Source: Anisus vortex (Eukaryota; Mollusca; Gastropoda; Planorbidae). Taken from it: a stretch of 64,000 nt of DNA. The stretch covers positions 31,801,320-31,865,319 of the forward strand of contig OX421495.1 of NCBI GenBank assembly GCA_949126835.1, written 5' to 3'. Every line of letters starts with the position of its first letter. Within the stretch, counting starts at the first letter, position 1. The position numbers and the translations under genes were made by a program. Under the pieces are notes generated by a model, which made no database searches, had not been told where the DNA came from, and saw nothing but the letters and a program-made list of their open reading frames with translations. Of this stretch, positions 1 through 12,700 are shown piece by piece.

Positions 1-567
1 AATTATTTTTAGAATTTACTCAAAAAAGTGTTTTTATGAAACTTTTGTCTAAAATCACGCAAAATGTATTCTAAACATTATATTGTTAAAAAATATAATA
101 AATATTACTTAAAACATTTAAAACTTTAACAGCTTGTGTATTTATTCATTATCATTATGTTTGTTAAATTGCATGACGATTGGTCAATATTTGTATGTCC
201 TGGAAGTACTTAAGTATCTGTTGCAATGCTAAATTTAAAAAAATCGGTACCGTTTTATTTTTCATTTTTCTCCAAAAGGACTTCCCTTACCTTTACTTAT
301 GTAATTTTGAATAACTTTTGAACTAATTAATGGATTTTAAAGATTTTTTCACCAACATGTAGATAAATGAATTAGCTTTAATTCAATGCCTAAAACTAAA
401 TATCCTATTTTGCCGACTTCAGTACCATTCCGTGGGGTTGCATCACAAATATGAAATATAGCACTGACCAATATTTACAATTTTTGTTTTCACTATATTA
501 TAAAATTTCTATAATATTGTCTAGTGCATCAAACACCATGTTTGTAAAGTTGTTTTTCCATCAACAG
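1..567. other. AT-rich intron/5' flank, no feature seen
   Basis: Probably intron upstream of the first visible SLC18B1-like exon. No ORF, repeat or promoter that I can support. Confidence 0.5.
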
Positions 568-773
568 AAAGAAACAAAGATAAAAATAAACTCAAGTCAT
601 CATCAGATCTTCAAGGCGGTATACCAGTAGCTTCTGTTGACAATACTACAGATGAGAAGTTGAAACTCTTCTCCCTGCCTCGCAGAAAAAAACTAATTGT
701 ACTATTTTTAACACTTTGCAATTTTTTGGCTGGTTGTGGATTTTCTCTGCCTGCACCATTTTTTCCCCAAGTG
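568..773 (+). CDS. SLC18B1: SLC18B1-like exon a (TM1)
   Basis: Follows a CAG acceptor (565-567) and ends before GTAAAT at 774. It encodes a hydrophilic N-terminal tail, a basic LPRRKK patch and the first membrane helix (LIVLFLTLCNFLAGCGF). It starts in the middle of a codon, so at least one upstream exon exists. Confidence 0.8.
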
Positions 774-3700
774 GTAAATTTTCTAGTTGTGTTTTTATTT
801 ATAATCATTATATTAATTTTAATAGATTTATTATACTGTATTAAATTCTCTCGGGTTAAGAACAATAATAAATACTCTAGACTGAAGTTTATACATTAAT
901 TGTAACAAAGACATATTTTTTAATGCACATTAATTTAAACAATATTTAGGCCTATAAATTTTTCACTTGATGTTTTTATCCAATCAGTGTTTGTTAACTT
1001 ATATTTATATATATGCATTTACAAAGTCTATTTTTTGGACAGTTTATTATTATAAAATGATATGTGTGTGTGTGGGGGGGGGGGGGGGGGGTAAGGGGCT
1101 CTTTCGTACAAAATAATTGTTTGCAACAGTTTAAGCTAATATTTCACTCTACAGAATTCCGTTGGCTCTTTAATGAAGTGGATGGCCTTCTATTTCTGGA
1201 CAGTGTCAGTATATTGGCCTCTGAGTCCTTTCGTCACCAGTTATATCATTCCTCCTTTTCTTCCTCTTCAGCTAAGTTCAGTAGGCTCAAGGCTCCTGTA
1301 AGGATCCTTTGGAAGTGCAACTAGGGCTGTTCTCTATTTGTTAGACCACCGTTCTGGTGGGTTACACACTTGACCAACTTTGAGACCCATGGGTTCAGAA
1401 GTTTATTGAAGACACCAACTTACTACCTACTATAGACACCAGCTGACTGCAGACACCTGCCTGCTGCAGACACCAGCTGACTGCAGACACCAGCTGACTG
1501 CAGACACCAGCCTGCTGCAGACACCAGCTTGCTGCAGACACCAGCGGACTGCAGAAGACTGAATATTAGAGGCTGAGAAAAATATAAATATTTGGCGGCC
1601 TCCTTGCATCATCATCATGGATTTTGGTTACACTTTCCCATGTGCCTGTACAGACCAACCTTCAATGAAACTCTTTTTTGGATTTAGCGCCAATGAATTG
1701 CATCAGTTTTAGTTTTCTGCCCTGCCTTCTCTTTTCTCACCAAGCTCTTTCCTCTGCACTTCTGTGTTTGTAATCACTTCCGGACAGAAAAGGGATTTTT
1801 TTTTTAAAGTGCTAATCTTTTTTTTTTTGTTCTTCACTTTTTAGGCTGAAAAGAAAAATGTCTCAAATATAGTCACTGGTCTCATCTTTAGTTGTTTTGA
1901 GTTTATGATCTTCATATCATCACCATTTTATGGAAATTATGTAAGTAAATAGTTTAAATTTGCTATATCAGTATCCTACTAAGCATTAATATTTTTTATG
2001 ATTGAAACAACTTAAAAATGCAAGAAGACATAATTTAAATTATTTTGACAGAACAGTTGAAAAGTTTTCTTCAAAATCATTTGTAACATATACATGAACA
2101 TTTTCAATTTAAATAAGTCTTTTTAGGACAGTATGTATTAAATAAATTAGAGTCAGTATGTATTAAATAAATTGGAGTCAGTATGTATTAAATAAATTAG
2201 AGTCAGTATGTATTAAATAAATTAGAGTCAGTATGTATTAAATAAATTAGAGTCAGTATGTATTAAATAAATTAGAGTAACAGAATTATCTCTGAACCTT
2301 AAGTTGAGTACATTCAATTTCCATAGTCAGACCCTGAAGTGAAAAAGTCATTTTCAATAATATTAAGGATTACAGGAATTTTTTAATGCACTAGTTAATA
2401 ACACTAAAGGCTGATTCTTCATTCCAACACCATATGAACTAAGCCTTTAGTTGTTATTGTGGAAGATTATATTATACAGACTTGTCTATGAATAGTTTGT
2501 ACCATGACGCACACCTGTAACAGTTGCCTGTGGGGGTTACCCCAGAAACAGCTGGAAAGACTTCAGAAAGTTTTTAATACTGCAGCACGCATTGTGTCAC
2601 AAGTAAAGAAGCATGACCATATTACCCAAGTTCTCAAAGAGCTCCACTGGCTTTCTGTGACGAAGCGCATCGATCATAAGATTATGTCCCTTGCCTATGG
2701 ATGCTTGGAAGGCACAGCACCTGCCTATCTCAAAGAGCTCATACCGAAACATGTGCCGTTAAGGATGCTGCGCTCTTCAACACAGTCTTTCCTGGAAATT
2801 CCATGTTTGGATGGTCACAGGAAAAGGACTTTTGGTGTGCGCTCGTTTGAATCTGTGGCACCTTCACTGTGGAACGGCTTACCTGAGACGCTGAAAAAAT
2901 CTGTGAAAAAAAAAGCTTTCAAGAAGAATTTAAAGACATTTCTTTTCAACTAAGTTGATCAAGTACCACCTCAAGTACATCAAGCTTCAACTTAGCTTAA
3001 CACTATTTTAGAATGTTATTGTCCTTTTGTGCCTCCATCGGCAAAAACCTTGTTAAAACTATTTTAGAGTGTTGTTGTCGTTTCGTTTTTATGAGCGTGC
3101 TGAGCATGCTTACATTAGCATGGGGTGAGGTGCTTTATAAATGACCAATTATTTTTATTATTATTATTAAAATGTTGGGTGAAAAGTAGGAGGGATGGTT
3201 TTTAAACAAATAATAAATTGTATTATCATTTGGCTACACATTTGCTGAAAATTTAAAGTTACTAGATACTAAAAACACCAATGTCATCATTTACTGAAGT
3301 CAATGACTGACTTTTAAGTTCTGTTCAATCTGATGATTGTAAGAGGATAGCTGTAACTTACTTTTTAAAATCCTTCTCTTTCTTCACAGTTGACCAGAAT
3401 CGGTCCGAGATTTCTGTTTTTATCTGGGCTTATAGTAGCTGGATCTTCTTCCATTTTATTTGGGTAAGTTGTATCCTTCCAAATAAAATGAAATGAATTA
3501 TAGTTACCTTTCCTGACCATTTTTTAAAATTTAAAAATGTACAGTCGAGTATCTAAAGCCATAACATAGGTGAGGATTGAGCAGGCAGCTCAATGCAGCC
3601 ACCCACTTCTACTCTAGACTCATTACAGGTACTTACCAGATACAGATTTAAAAGAAAATTCTGTCATAACTACGGCATTAAGTCAAAGCTTTTAGGCAGG

Positions 3701-6700
3701 CATTCTAAAGATTTACAATTCTAGATTCCTTCTTAGTAATCTTAGTATGCCTTTATAAGTCATGCCACCATGCAGCATGTCTAGACAACAAACCGCATGT
3801 TGGGTATCGCTGGCTCAGTCTAGTTCCCCTCTGGGAGACCATTTTGCTTGGACCCTGTTCAAGCCTTGTATTTGTATACTTGTAATGCTATCTGGGGTAG
3901 TAGAAGCCACTATTAGATTGGCTGCCAAATCCTTCTGGAGCAGGGATAATAACTGCTTTCCTGAGCCTAGAATTTTTTGGACATGATGGTGTCCCCTTTC
4001 TGCCACTTCACCAAGTCCACAACAAGCACAACCCTTTGAGGGGGAGGGAACTTTAGAGGCCATTGTTTCACTTACCTTAACAACTTTGAGACCCGAGGGT
4101 TCAGAAATGATTGACCAGTAAACCCTATGGTCATAGGACTATACATAGATATCCATTGATGACAACTTTCATGAACCTTACAAATGTCAATGGTAGATAG
4201 AGGAAGCTACTCACTTATTACCATAATAATAATCTCATTCTATCAACAGAACACTAGATAGATGTCCTCCAGGTACATCTTTCATTGTCATCACATTTGC
4301 ATGTCGCTGTGTTGAAGCCCTGGGCTTTTCTGCTTTTCTGACTGCTGGCTTTGCCATTATTTCCAGTGAATTTCCTAAAAATGTGGGCACTGTATTTGTA
4401 AGTCTGCTCTTGTGTCTTTGAAAAAAATTAAACAAAGTATCAACACTGCAAATATATTCATTTTGTTGTTTAAGGTCTAAACATTTTTTGTTCTTTTATA
4501 TTAATATTAAATATGAATAATAAGATACTAGCAGTGTCTTGTAACTTGTGCTAGTTTATATTACACAGTTTTTATTGAAATTCAAATCACACCACTACCA
4601 TCCCTGCTGGCATTGCTAAAACACTAATTCTGCTGATGTAATCATTGCTGCTGAACCATAAAATGAAACATTGGGAATAATTGGATATCAGATATTTTAT
4701 CCTTAAATATCTTCCATATTATATGTTTTGGGATTTTAATTAGAGGAAGATATATTTTCAATGGACTCGTGGTAAATGTTAATTACCTTTTAAATCTAAT
4801 CATTGAATTTGTTTCTCCAGGCTTTGTTTGAAACTGCTGATGGGATTGGGTTGATGGTTGGACCTGCTGTTGGTGGTACTTTGTATCAGGTTAGAAATAG
4901 GTTCAGGTTTTATCAATGTGTTTGCATAAACTAAGACTTGATAGTGTATTATGTATTCAGTTTTCTTTCCATGATGAGAAAGTTAGCTGTTTTATTGGGG
5001 CGGATAATTTGGTTGTCAAGTGTTTGTTAACTGTCAGTTGTGACTTAATAATCTTTTCTTTTTGGCAGTCTGCTAACTTATAAATAAAGTTTTCTGTTCT
5101 GGTTTATAGATCTGCATGTGGTGATTTTAGCTAATCAATGTGGAATGCTGTAGATAATGCCCATTTTAGTTTTTTATATATTCATGCTACTTTGAAATAA
5201 TCTTGTTAGTCCTCTTTATTTTGTCCTCTGCGTCATATGTAAAATATTTCAGAGACATTTTGCAAACATTTTACAGGAAGCTACTGCATGGTAAAATTTT
5301 AACCAACCTCTCACCCTGATCAACAGCTGTTTTAGAAGTCCTCCCTGTTGGTACATTATTGTGAATGTGGCAAGTGTCACTGTGTTATGTTTACATATTT
5401 GGGTACCTGTTCGTATTTCGCCGTATTCGTACGCTTTTGACACCCTCAGTACGGCGATACGGCCAATAATAAAAAATATGGGCAGCAAAAATGTATTCAT
5501 TTTTTGGAACATTTTTTTCGACTTTTTTTATGGTCTGACACGGCAATCGGTAATACGGCTACTTCACGCGAATTTGTTTTTAGGTCAATCTATAGTCATA
5601 CGTCACATCAAGCGTTAGTCGCGGCTTTCTTTTAAATTCGCGACGTTTTATTTTACTAATGGAGAGATTAAAACTCATTGTTTTCATTATTCATTACAAT
5701 AAAACTTTTGTTTATCAGCCTAGGCCTACTGAATTGAAAGCAACTAGAGTTTCTATTGATTAATAGACGGCGGAACGTCACGGTTTCAATTATTGCTATC
5801 GATGATGTCAAATCGTCACTATAAACCTGTTTTTGTAGAACACTGAGCTCGCGGTAGGCCCTACATTGTTATGTTACACAGCGCGGCAACCTAGACCTGA
5901 TATCCCTTATCATGCCTTATGTCTCTCTCGCAAATGTCCAAATTCGGCGACCGTAGGCTATTTGTAAAAAAACAAATTTGCGGATATGCCATCTTTTTTT
6001 TCTCCCGACAATATCGTAAATGTTAGAAGCTGTTTAAAAAAAAAAAAACAAGATGTAAAGTCGACTAATGTAAATTCAAATCACTGAACTATATAGGCCT
6101 ATATATTAAAATATCTAAGATGTGAAGTTTTTATTTTGCTGTTACTGTTAGATCTAGTCCGTTATAAATGACGGGAAGTTAAGGCACATAACAGATGATT
6201 TTTTAAACAAGTTACCCTTAATTAATTAAGGTATCTCAGGCCTGAGACTTAAGATAAACAATGTCATGAGATTTATTGGTAATTGACATTGGCCTAAGCC
6301 AAAAAATTAAAACACTAACTAAAATAAAAAGAGTGAAAAAAACCACCTGCACAATTATAATAATATTAAAAAGTTAAAAAAAAGAAGTAGGGCCTATCAT
6401 AATTTAAATAGGCGTTATCTCATTAGTTTTATATCAGTTACAAATAATATCTTTGTCTGAAGGCCTAATAGTAATTAAGTGTCAATTTATATATCATAAT
6501 TTTGGTGCCTAAATTAGGCAAAAGTTATAAAAATCTGCGACACGACAAAATCTGGTCAACAGTCTCAAAATACTCTTGCCAGCCAAAAAAATACTCTCAA
6601 GAAAAATTATAGGTACCCAGGTATGCGTTTATATCTACCGTACCACTAGACATATAAATCTTGTGACACTGGATAAACTTTGACCTTTTAGTAATTGACA

Positions 6701-9700
6701 TGTGTTAGGTTACAGTGTATACATAGTTTAAAACACCCTTTTATTAATCCCTCGACAGAGTTTATCTTTTAAAATACTTTAATTGTCGGGACACGACTGT
6801 TTATTTTTCTTCGTTGACTTAAATTTAATTAGGCTATAAATTATAAACGCCCCACTCTTGAGACCAGTGTAAACCAGTTAGGGCCAGACGCTAACGCGGA
6901 GGAATATGCAATGAGCCTCTGACGTCACTTCGCGCTCTTTTGAGGTACTATATAAGATAGACACTCAGAATATTCTCTCTCTTCCCGCTAATGTAGCTCT
7001 GACAGAAGGACGCTACGCCTTGTACACCTATTATCGCCATTTGTAATTTTTCACTAACATCGTTTGATTTGCAAGTTATAATAAAGTTTCTTCATTTACT
7101 AAACAGTCAAGGAGTTGGTTTTTGAATTACTATTATTGTTGAGAACATTTGAATAGTAACAGGACAGGTTAACCAAACTTGGAAAACTGCTGCAGACTAT
7201 TTATCACTCTCAGAACGAAGTGAGTTCCAGCTGGCCTTTAAAAATCAAACCCTAGTCAACCGCCAAAAGAATTGGAGTGAAAGCTACAATTTAACATGTG
7301 GTCTCTGTCCGGCAAATAGTTTATCAGCATTACAAGAGGTCTACCGTCTGGAAGTATATTATATTCAAATACTTAAGGTAATAACGTTTTATAATTTTTT
7401 TCAAGTAGCAAGATTATTATTGGAAAAATCAAGGCGACACGTCACAACAATATAACGAGACTGCCACGCAAATTTTAACAAGCACTTCAATAATGAATCA
7501 TTGTTAATACTGAGGAATCGCCACAGAGAAGTTTGTTGTTTGTGAAGAAGGAGATACTCTATTTTCTATACATAAAGGGGGCTTCGTTGAGCTAAATTTT
7601 TACACAAGTTGCTTTACACAACTACGAGGTTAATTTTTCAAGGCTACAGTTTTACAACTCATCATTGCTACAATCGAATATTCTGCTGGAAGATTTATTT
7701 ACATGTTGCATCAGATTCTATTTGTTTACAAGTTATCGTTCTGCAATTACGAGAATTTCATCATACTATCGTCACAAGGTTTTTCAGCATTCGTACTCAA
7801 GTAAATTCCTGAAATAATTTTAACTCATACTATTGTCTAATAATTAGGACTGTGTTGTGTAGTGAATTTGGACATTCGAACACACGTAAGTTGGCTCTTA
7901 ATTTCTTTTAAAGTAACATTTCTAATTTATCAAGCACAATGGATGCTAATAGGATGTTTACTATTGATGAGTTAGATAGGCTAACGCTGACTCAACTCAA
8001 AGAATTGGCTCATGGCCTAGAGATAACTGTTACGCAGGTTACCCCTACTCGTACTAAATTACAACAGCAGATCAGGGAGTGCCTAGCAGATAACAACCAA
8101 CTAATAGTTGATGATGTTGAAACTAGTCAGATATTATTGAGCGAGAATGACACTGAAAATGTACGTGTAGATGAAGATAATGATCAGGCATTGCAACTGA
8201 ATGAACAATTAAAATTACAAATAGAACTGGCAAAAATTGCTCAGCAGGAAAGGATAGAATTGGCTAAAATTGAATTAGCTAGAACAGAAATGCAACAAAG
8301 AATCGAAATGGCTAGAATAGAGCTTGAGGGCAGAACACTTAATGCTCGCCCGCAAAATAAAGAAATCTCAAACATTGAGCTGGCCAAGTATTTACAATAC
8401 GTTCCAAAATGTTCTACCCTCGACCCTGAAGATTTTTTTTTATTGCTGGAAAAAAATGCCAAAGACTATGAATTTCCAAAGGATAAAATGGCATTAATTC
8501 TTAGATCTGCATTAACTGAAGGAATGGAAAAGGACGTTGTTTTGGCATTGAGTGAACAAGAAAGCAATGACTATGAGTGTATTAAACAAAAGGTGCTATG
8601 CGTTTATGAAGGTAGACCAGAAAAATACCGAAGAGAGTTTTGAGAACTAAGAAAAAGTAGTCAACAGACCTATGCAGATTTTCTTAGGCAAAAGGAAAAA
8701 TATCTGGACAGGTGGCTACACTCTAGGAGAGTAAATAATAATTATGAAGAATTTAAAGAGGTTATTTTGTTTAAAGTGTTCCTAAACTGCACAAGAACTG
8801 ATATTAAACTGCATATTGCAGACAGGGAGGTGGCTAAAGCTACGGAAGCAGTCAGATTGGCAGATGACTTTGTACTTTTACATCCATATCCTACAAGAGA
8901 TCTCCGAGAAAACTCACAACAATCACAACAATCTAGAAATAAACCAGAGCAATTCCATAACCAGAAATTTAACTCTTGACAGGCGAAATAAAACGGACAA
9001 ATCCAATAACTTTAGAACTGTAAACAATGCAAATGATAAAAATGCGAAACCTATGAAACTTGTATGTGCCCACTGCAAGAAAGAGGGACATACTAAACAA
9101 AACTGTTTTGTACTGAATGGGAAGCCAGCAAAACCAAAACAGGTATTTGCAGCTACTTGTGTTACTCTAAGTAGAGAGGACATATTTACACCCAAACCTG
9201 TATGTGAAACAAATGGCAATAGCAAGGTAAAAAGCAGAAGACAAAATTTAAGAGCAAATGACGAAAACTCTAACATCAAGCTAAAAGCTAATTGTGTGAC
9301 AATGAAAGATGGGTCTATTCCAATCTGCAAAGCCAAACAGAAGGAAGATCATATGAAAAGTAGTCAGGTAGTGAGAGAGAGTTCTCCTCACTCATGTGCT
9401 GATGGGTCACGCAAGCCCAATCGACGCACGAGAGCAAACCACATAAGAGACAAGAAATCCGGTGGTGAAGCCAAAGAAAAGGTCGAGTTAGTGCATAACA
9501 CTGTAAAACGTAATCATGAGAATGATTGTAAAATTACATCAACTATATTTACAAACTCTAACCTAAGTCCACAGAAAAACAAGCTAGCTGATGGAAGTTC
9601 GAAGATAAAGGCAGAACAGACCAGTAAAAGTCCACCAGAGAACAACACTCTGAGAGAATTCAGACCGTTCATCCATGAAGGCTATGTATCCCTGCCAGGA

Positions 9701-12700
9701 GATGGAAGCTGTCGGAGTAAAGTTCTAATGTTAAGAGACACGGGTGCATCCCAGTCGCTTCTTCTAGAAGATATATTACCACTTTCCAGTGATTCATTCA
9801 CAGGTAGAAAGGTACTCCTGAGAGGTGTGGAGATGGGCGAGACAAGCGTGCCACTACATACGATACAGCTAGAAACGGAACAGATATCTGGTACTGTGGT
9901 TGTCGGAGTACAGCCAGCCCTTCCAATTGACGGTATAGCACTCCTCATTGGAAATTACCTAGCTGGAGGTAAGGTGATATTGAATAGCTTAAAGAAAGAT
10001 GCAGTCTTATCATCCTTAGGCTCAGCAAAGGTACAAGACCCCAACTCGTCCAGTGACATCGGTGTGGGCAAAATTAACACTGCACACCCCACCTGTGCCG
10101 TCATTAGGGGCATGAAACAAAGAAAGCAGCAGAAGAAAGCAGAGTCCAGAGAAGCCCAAGCGGAACAGAACTCCAGCTTGCGAGAGTCAGATATTGGCAC
10201 TACTCAGCTCGCCAACCTACTCCACGGCACCGCCTCTGAGACCAATATCAACATGTCTTCTAGACATCAACTCATCCAGGAACAAAAAGACGACGTGAAC
10301 ATTGCCAGGCTTCGTGAGCAAGCTGTCACCGAACCTGAGGCAGAGAAATTAGCAGTGTGCTACTACCTAAAAGATGGCCTGCTAATGCTTAAATGGACAC
10401 CAAGCGACGACCAGATTAACGAAGGTTGGTCCGAAACACACCAAATCATCGTTCCAAACCGTTATTGATATGATATCCTGCGTATTGCTCATGATTTGCC
10501 TTATGCTGGACAAATGGGAGTCTCAAAGACCTATCGTCGGGTTCTCCCCTACTTTTTCTGGCCAGGATTACATAAAAACATCGTGACATACTGCAGAAGC
10601 TGTCATTTTTGTCAGCTGATAGGCAAGCCTAATCAGAAGATACCAGTCGCCCCATTACACCCTTGACCCGCATTTGGGGAACCCTTCAGTGAAATCCTAA
10701 TTGACTGTGTTGGTCCATTACCGAAAACCAGATCAGGACACCAGTACCTACTGACCATAATGTGTGCCTCCACACGATTCCCTGAAGCAATTCCTCTACG
10801 GAACATCACCGCGAGAAAGGTCACTGACGCACTCGTCGAGTTCTTTACAAGATACGGGCTACCTCAGTCTATTCAGTCAGACCAGGGAACGAACTTCATG
10901 TCGAAACTGTTTGAGCAAATTATCAGTAGTCTTGGTGTTGAGCATCGAAAAGCAACCGCCTACCACCCAGAGTCGCAAGGCGCTCTCGAAAGGTTCCACC
11001 AAACGCTAAAAACAATGCTGCGTACGTACTGCACAGAGAATGAGAAAGACTGGAATACCGGTGTGCCTCTTTTGTTATTCGCTGCACGGGAAGCCGTACA
11101 GGATTCACTAGGCTTTAGTCCATTTGAACTCATATTCGGACACACATTAAGGGGTCCACTCAAAATGTTGCAGGAATCTTTGTTAAAACAAAATGAGCAA
11201 ACTGACCTGCTCACCTATGTCTTAAAATTTAAAAATAGATTATATGATGCCTATGAGGTATCAAAAAGGCATTTACAAAAGGCACAGAGCCAAATGAAAA
11301 CCTAAGATTTAGTTACAGAGGTAAATACTCTGGAAGCATCAAGTCAAAGGTTATACTCTTAAGAAATTATACTCTTAAAAGGTAAAGGTTAAGTTAAAAT
11401 AAAATTTAACTAACTACGGTCACTGGTTTTTTCTTGAAAAATTTAAGGTTAAATGAGCTGTACATTTAACTAGAGTTGTTGAATAAATGTCTCTACTGAC
11501 ACTGGTATTTTAGGGATAACTAATTCCGTTGTGAATAAAACCACTAAACTTGTACTATAAAGAGCGAATAGCTAACGTCTTGCTTGGTTAAAAATAACTA
11601 TTAATGTTAAATAAATGATATTGACGTAAACTGATTCCGTATTAATATTACGGTTACAATCATTTTTAATGATCAATAAATCTATGGGTTAAAATAATAC
11701 TTTAATATTAGAGATAAACTCTCACACTACATCATTCATTATTTTAAATTATCTATAAATAAGATAGATAAGATAAAAAGAACTAAGAACTAAAATATTA
11801 TTAAAATATTTGGTGGTTATTAAGATTTTTAAAACTTGAGTAACCTCATGTAGGTAAAGTTAATACTTAGGCTGGGTAAAAATCTATGACTAGTTATTAT
11901 TTGATATCTGTAACAAAGGATTACTAAATAACATGGTTGTTAAGGAATAGAAAAATGGTAAAACAAACTAAGGAAACACGTATGAACTTAGGTAGTAACT
12001 AAGGTTGATATAAGTAACTTATGGATAGGGTAACATACAACATCCTAGTTAACAACACATCAGTATATACTCGTTATACGAATCAGTAGAATTAACGAAA
12101 GAAGACATCACTCTTTCGTGGACTGATGTATATGTGTTCTTGTTCTTGATTGTTTTTACTTTACTTTGTGTGCCTAATGAGCACTTACTTTGTTCCTTGT
12201 TGTTATATAAACACTTGTACCGTTTGTGCCTAATGTGCACTAATTTTTTATTGTTAAATGTGCCTAATGCGCACTTAAATTGTTTTATTACTTAAATTGT
12301 TTTTTTGGACATCTATACTGACAGTAGTACTATTATTGTTAGGAAACGTGATGGCTAAAAGAAAATTCCCCATCACAGATGACAAATTTTCTTTTCTCTT
12401 TGTGGAAGGGAGGTGTTAGGTTACAGTGTATACATAGTTTATAACACCCTTTTATTAATCCCTCAAAAGAGTTTATCTTTTAAAATACTTTAATTGTCGG
12501 GACACGACTGTTTATTTTTCTTCGTTGACTTAAATTTAATTAGGCTATAAATTATAAACGCCCCACTCTTGAGACCAGTGTAAACCAGTTAGGGCCAGAC
12601 GCTAACGCGGAGGAATATGCAATTAGCCTCTGACGTCACTTCGCGCTCTTTTGAGGTACTATATAAGATAGACACGCAGAATATTCTCTCTCTTCCCGCT

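Noticed and set aside
3762..4063. ORFs on both strands in intron 3
   Set aside because: Overlapping, short, without similarity; sits between two well-supported exons.
8923..9336. Minus-strand 137-residue ORF inside the LTR element
   Set aside because: Shadow of the pol frame; no domain or start context.
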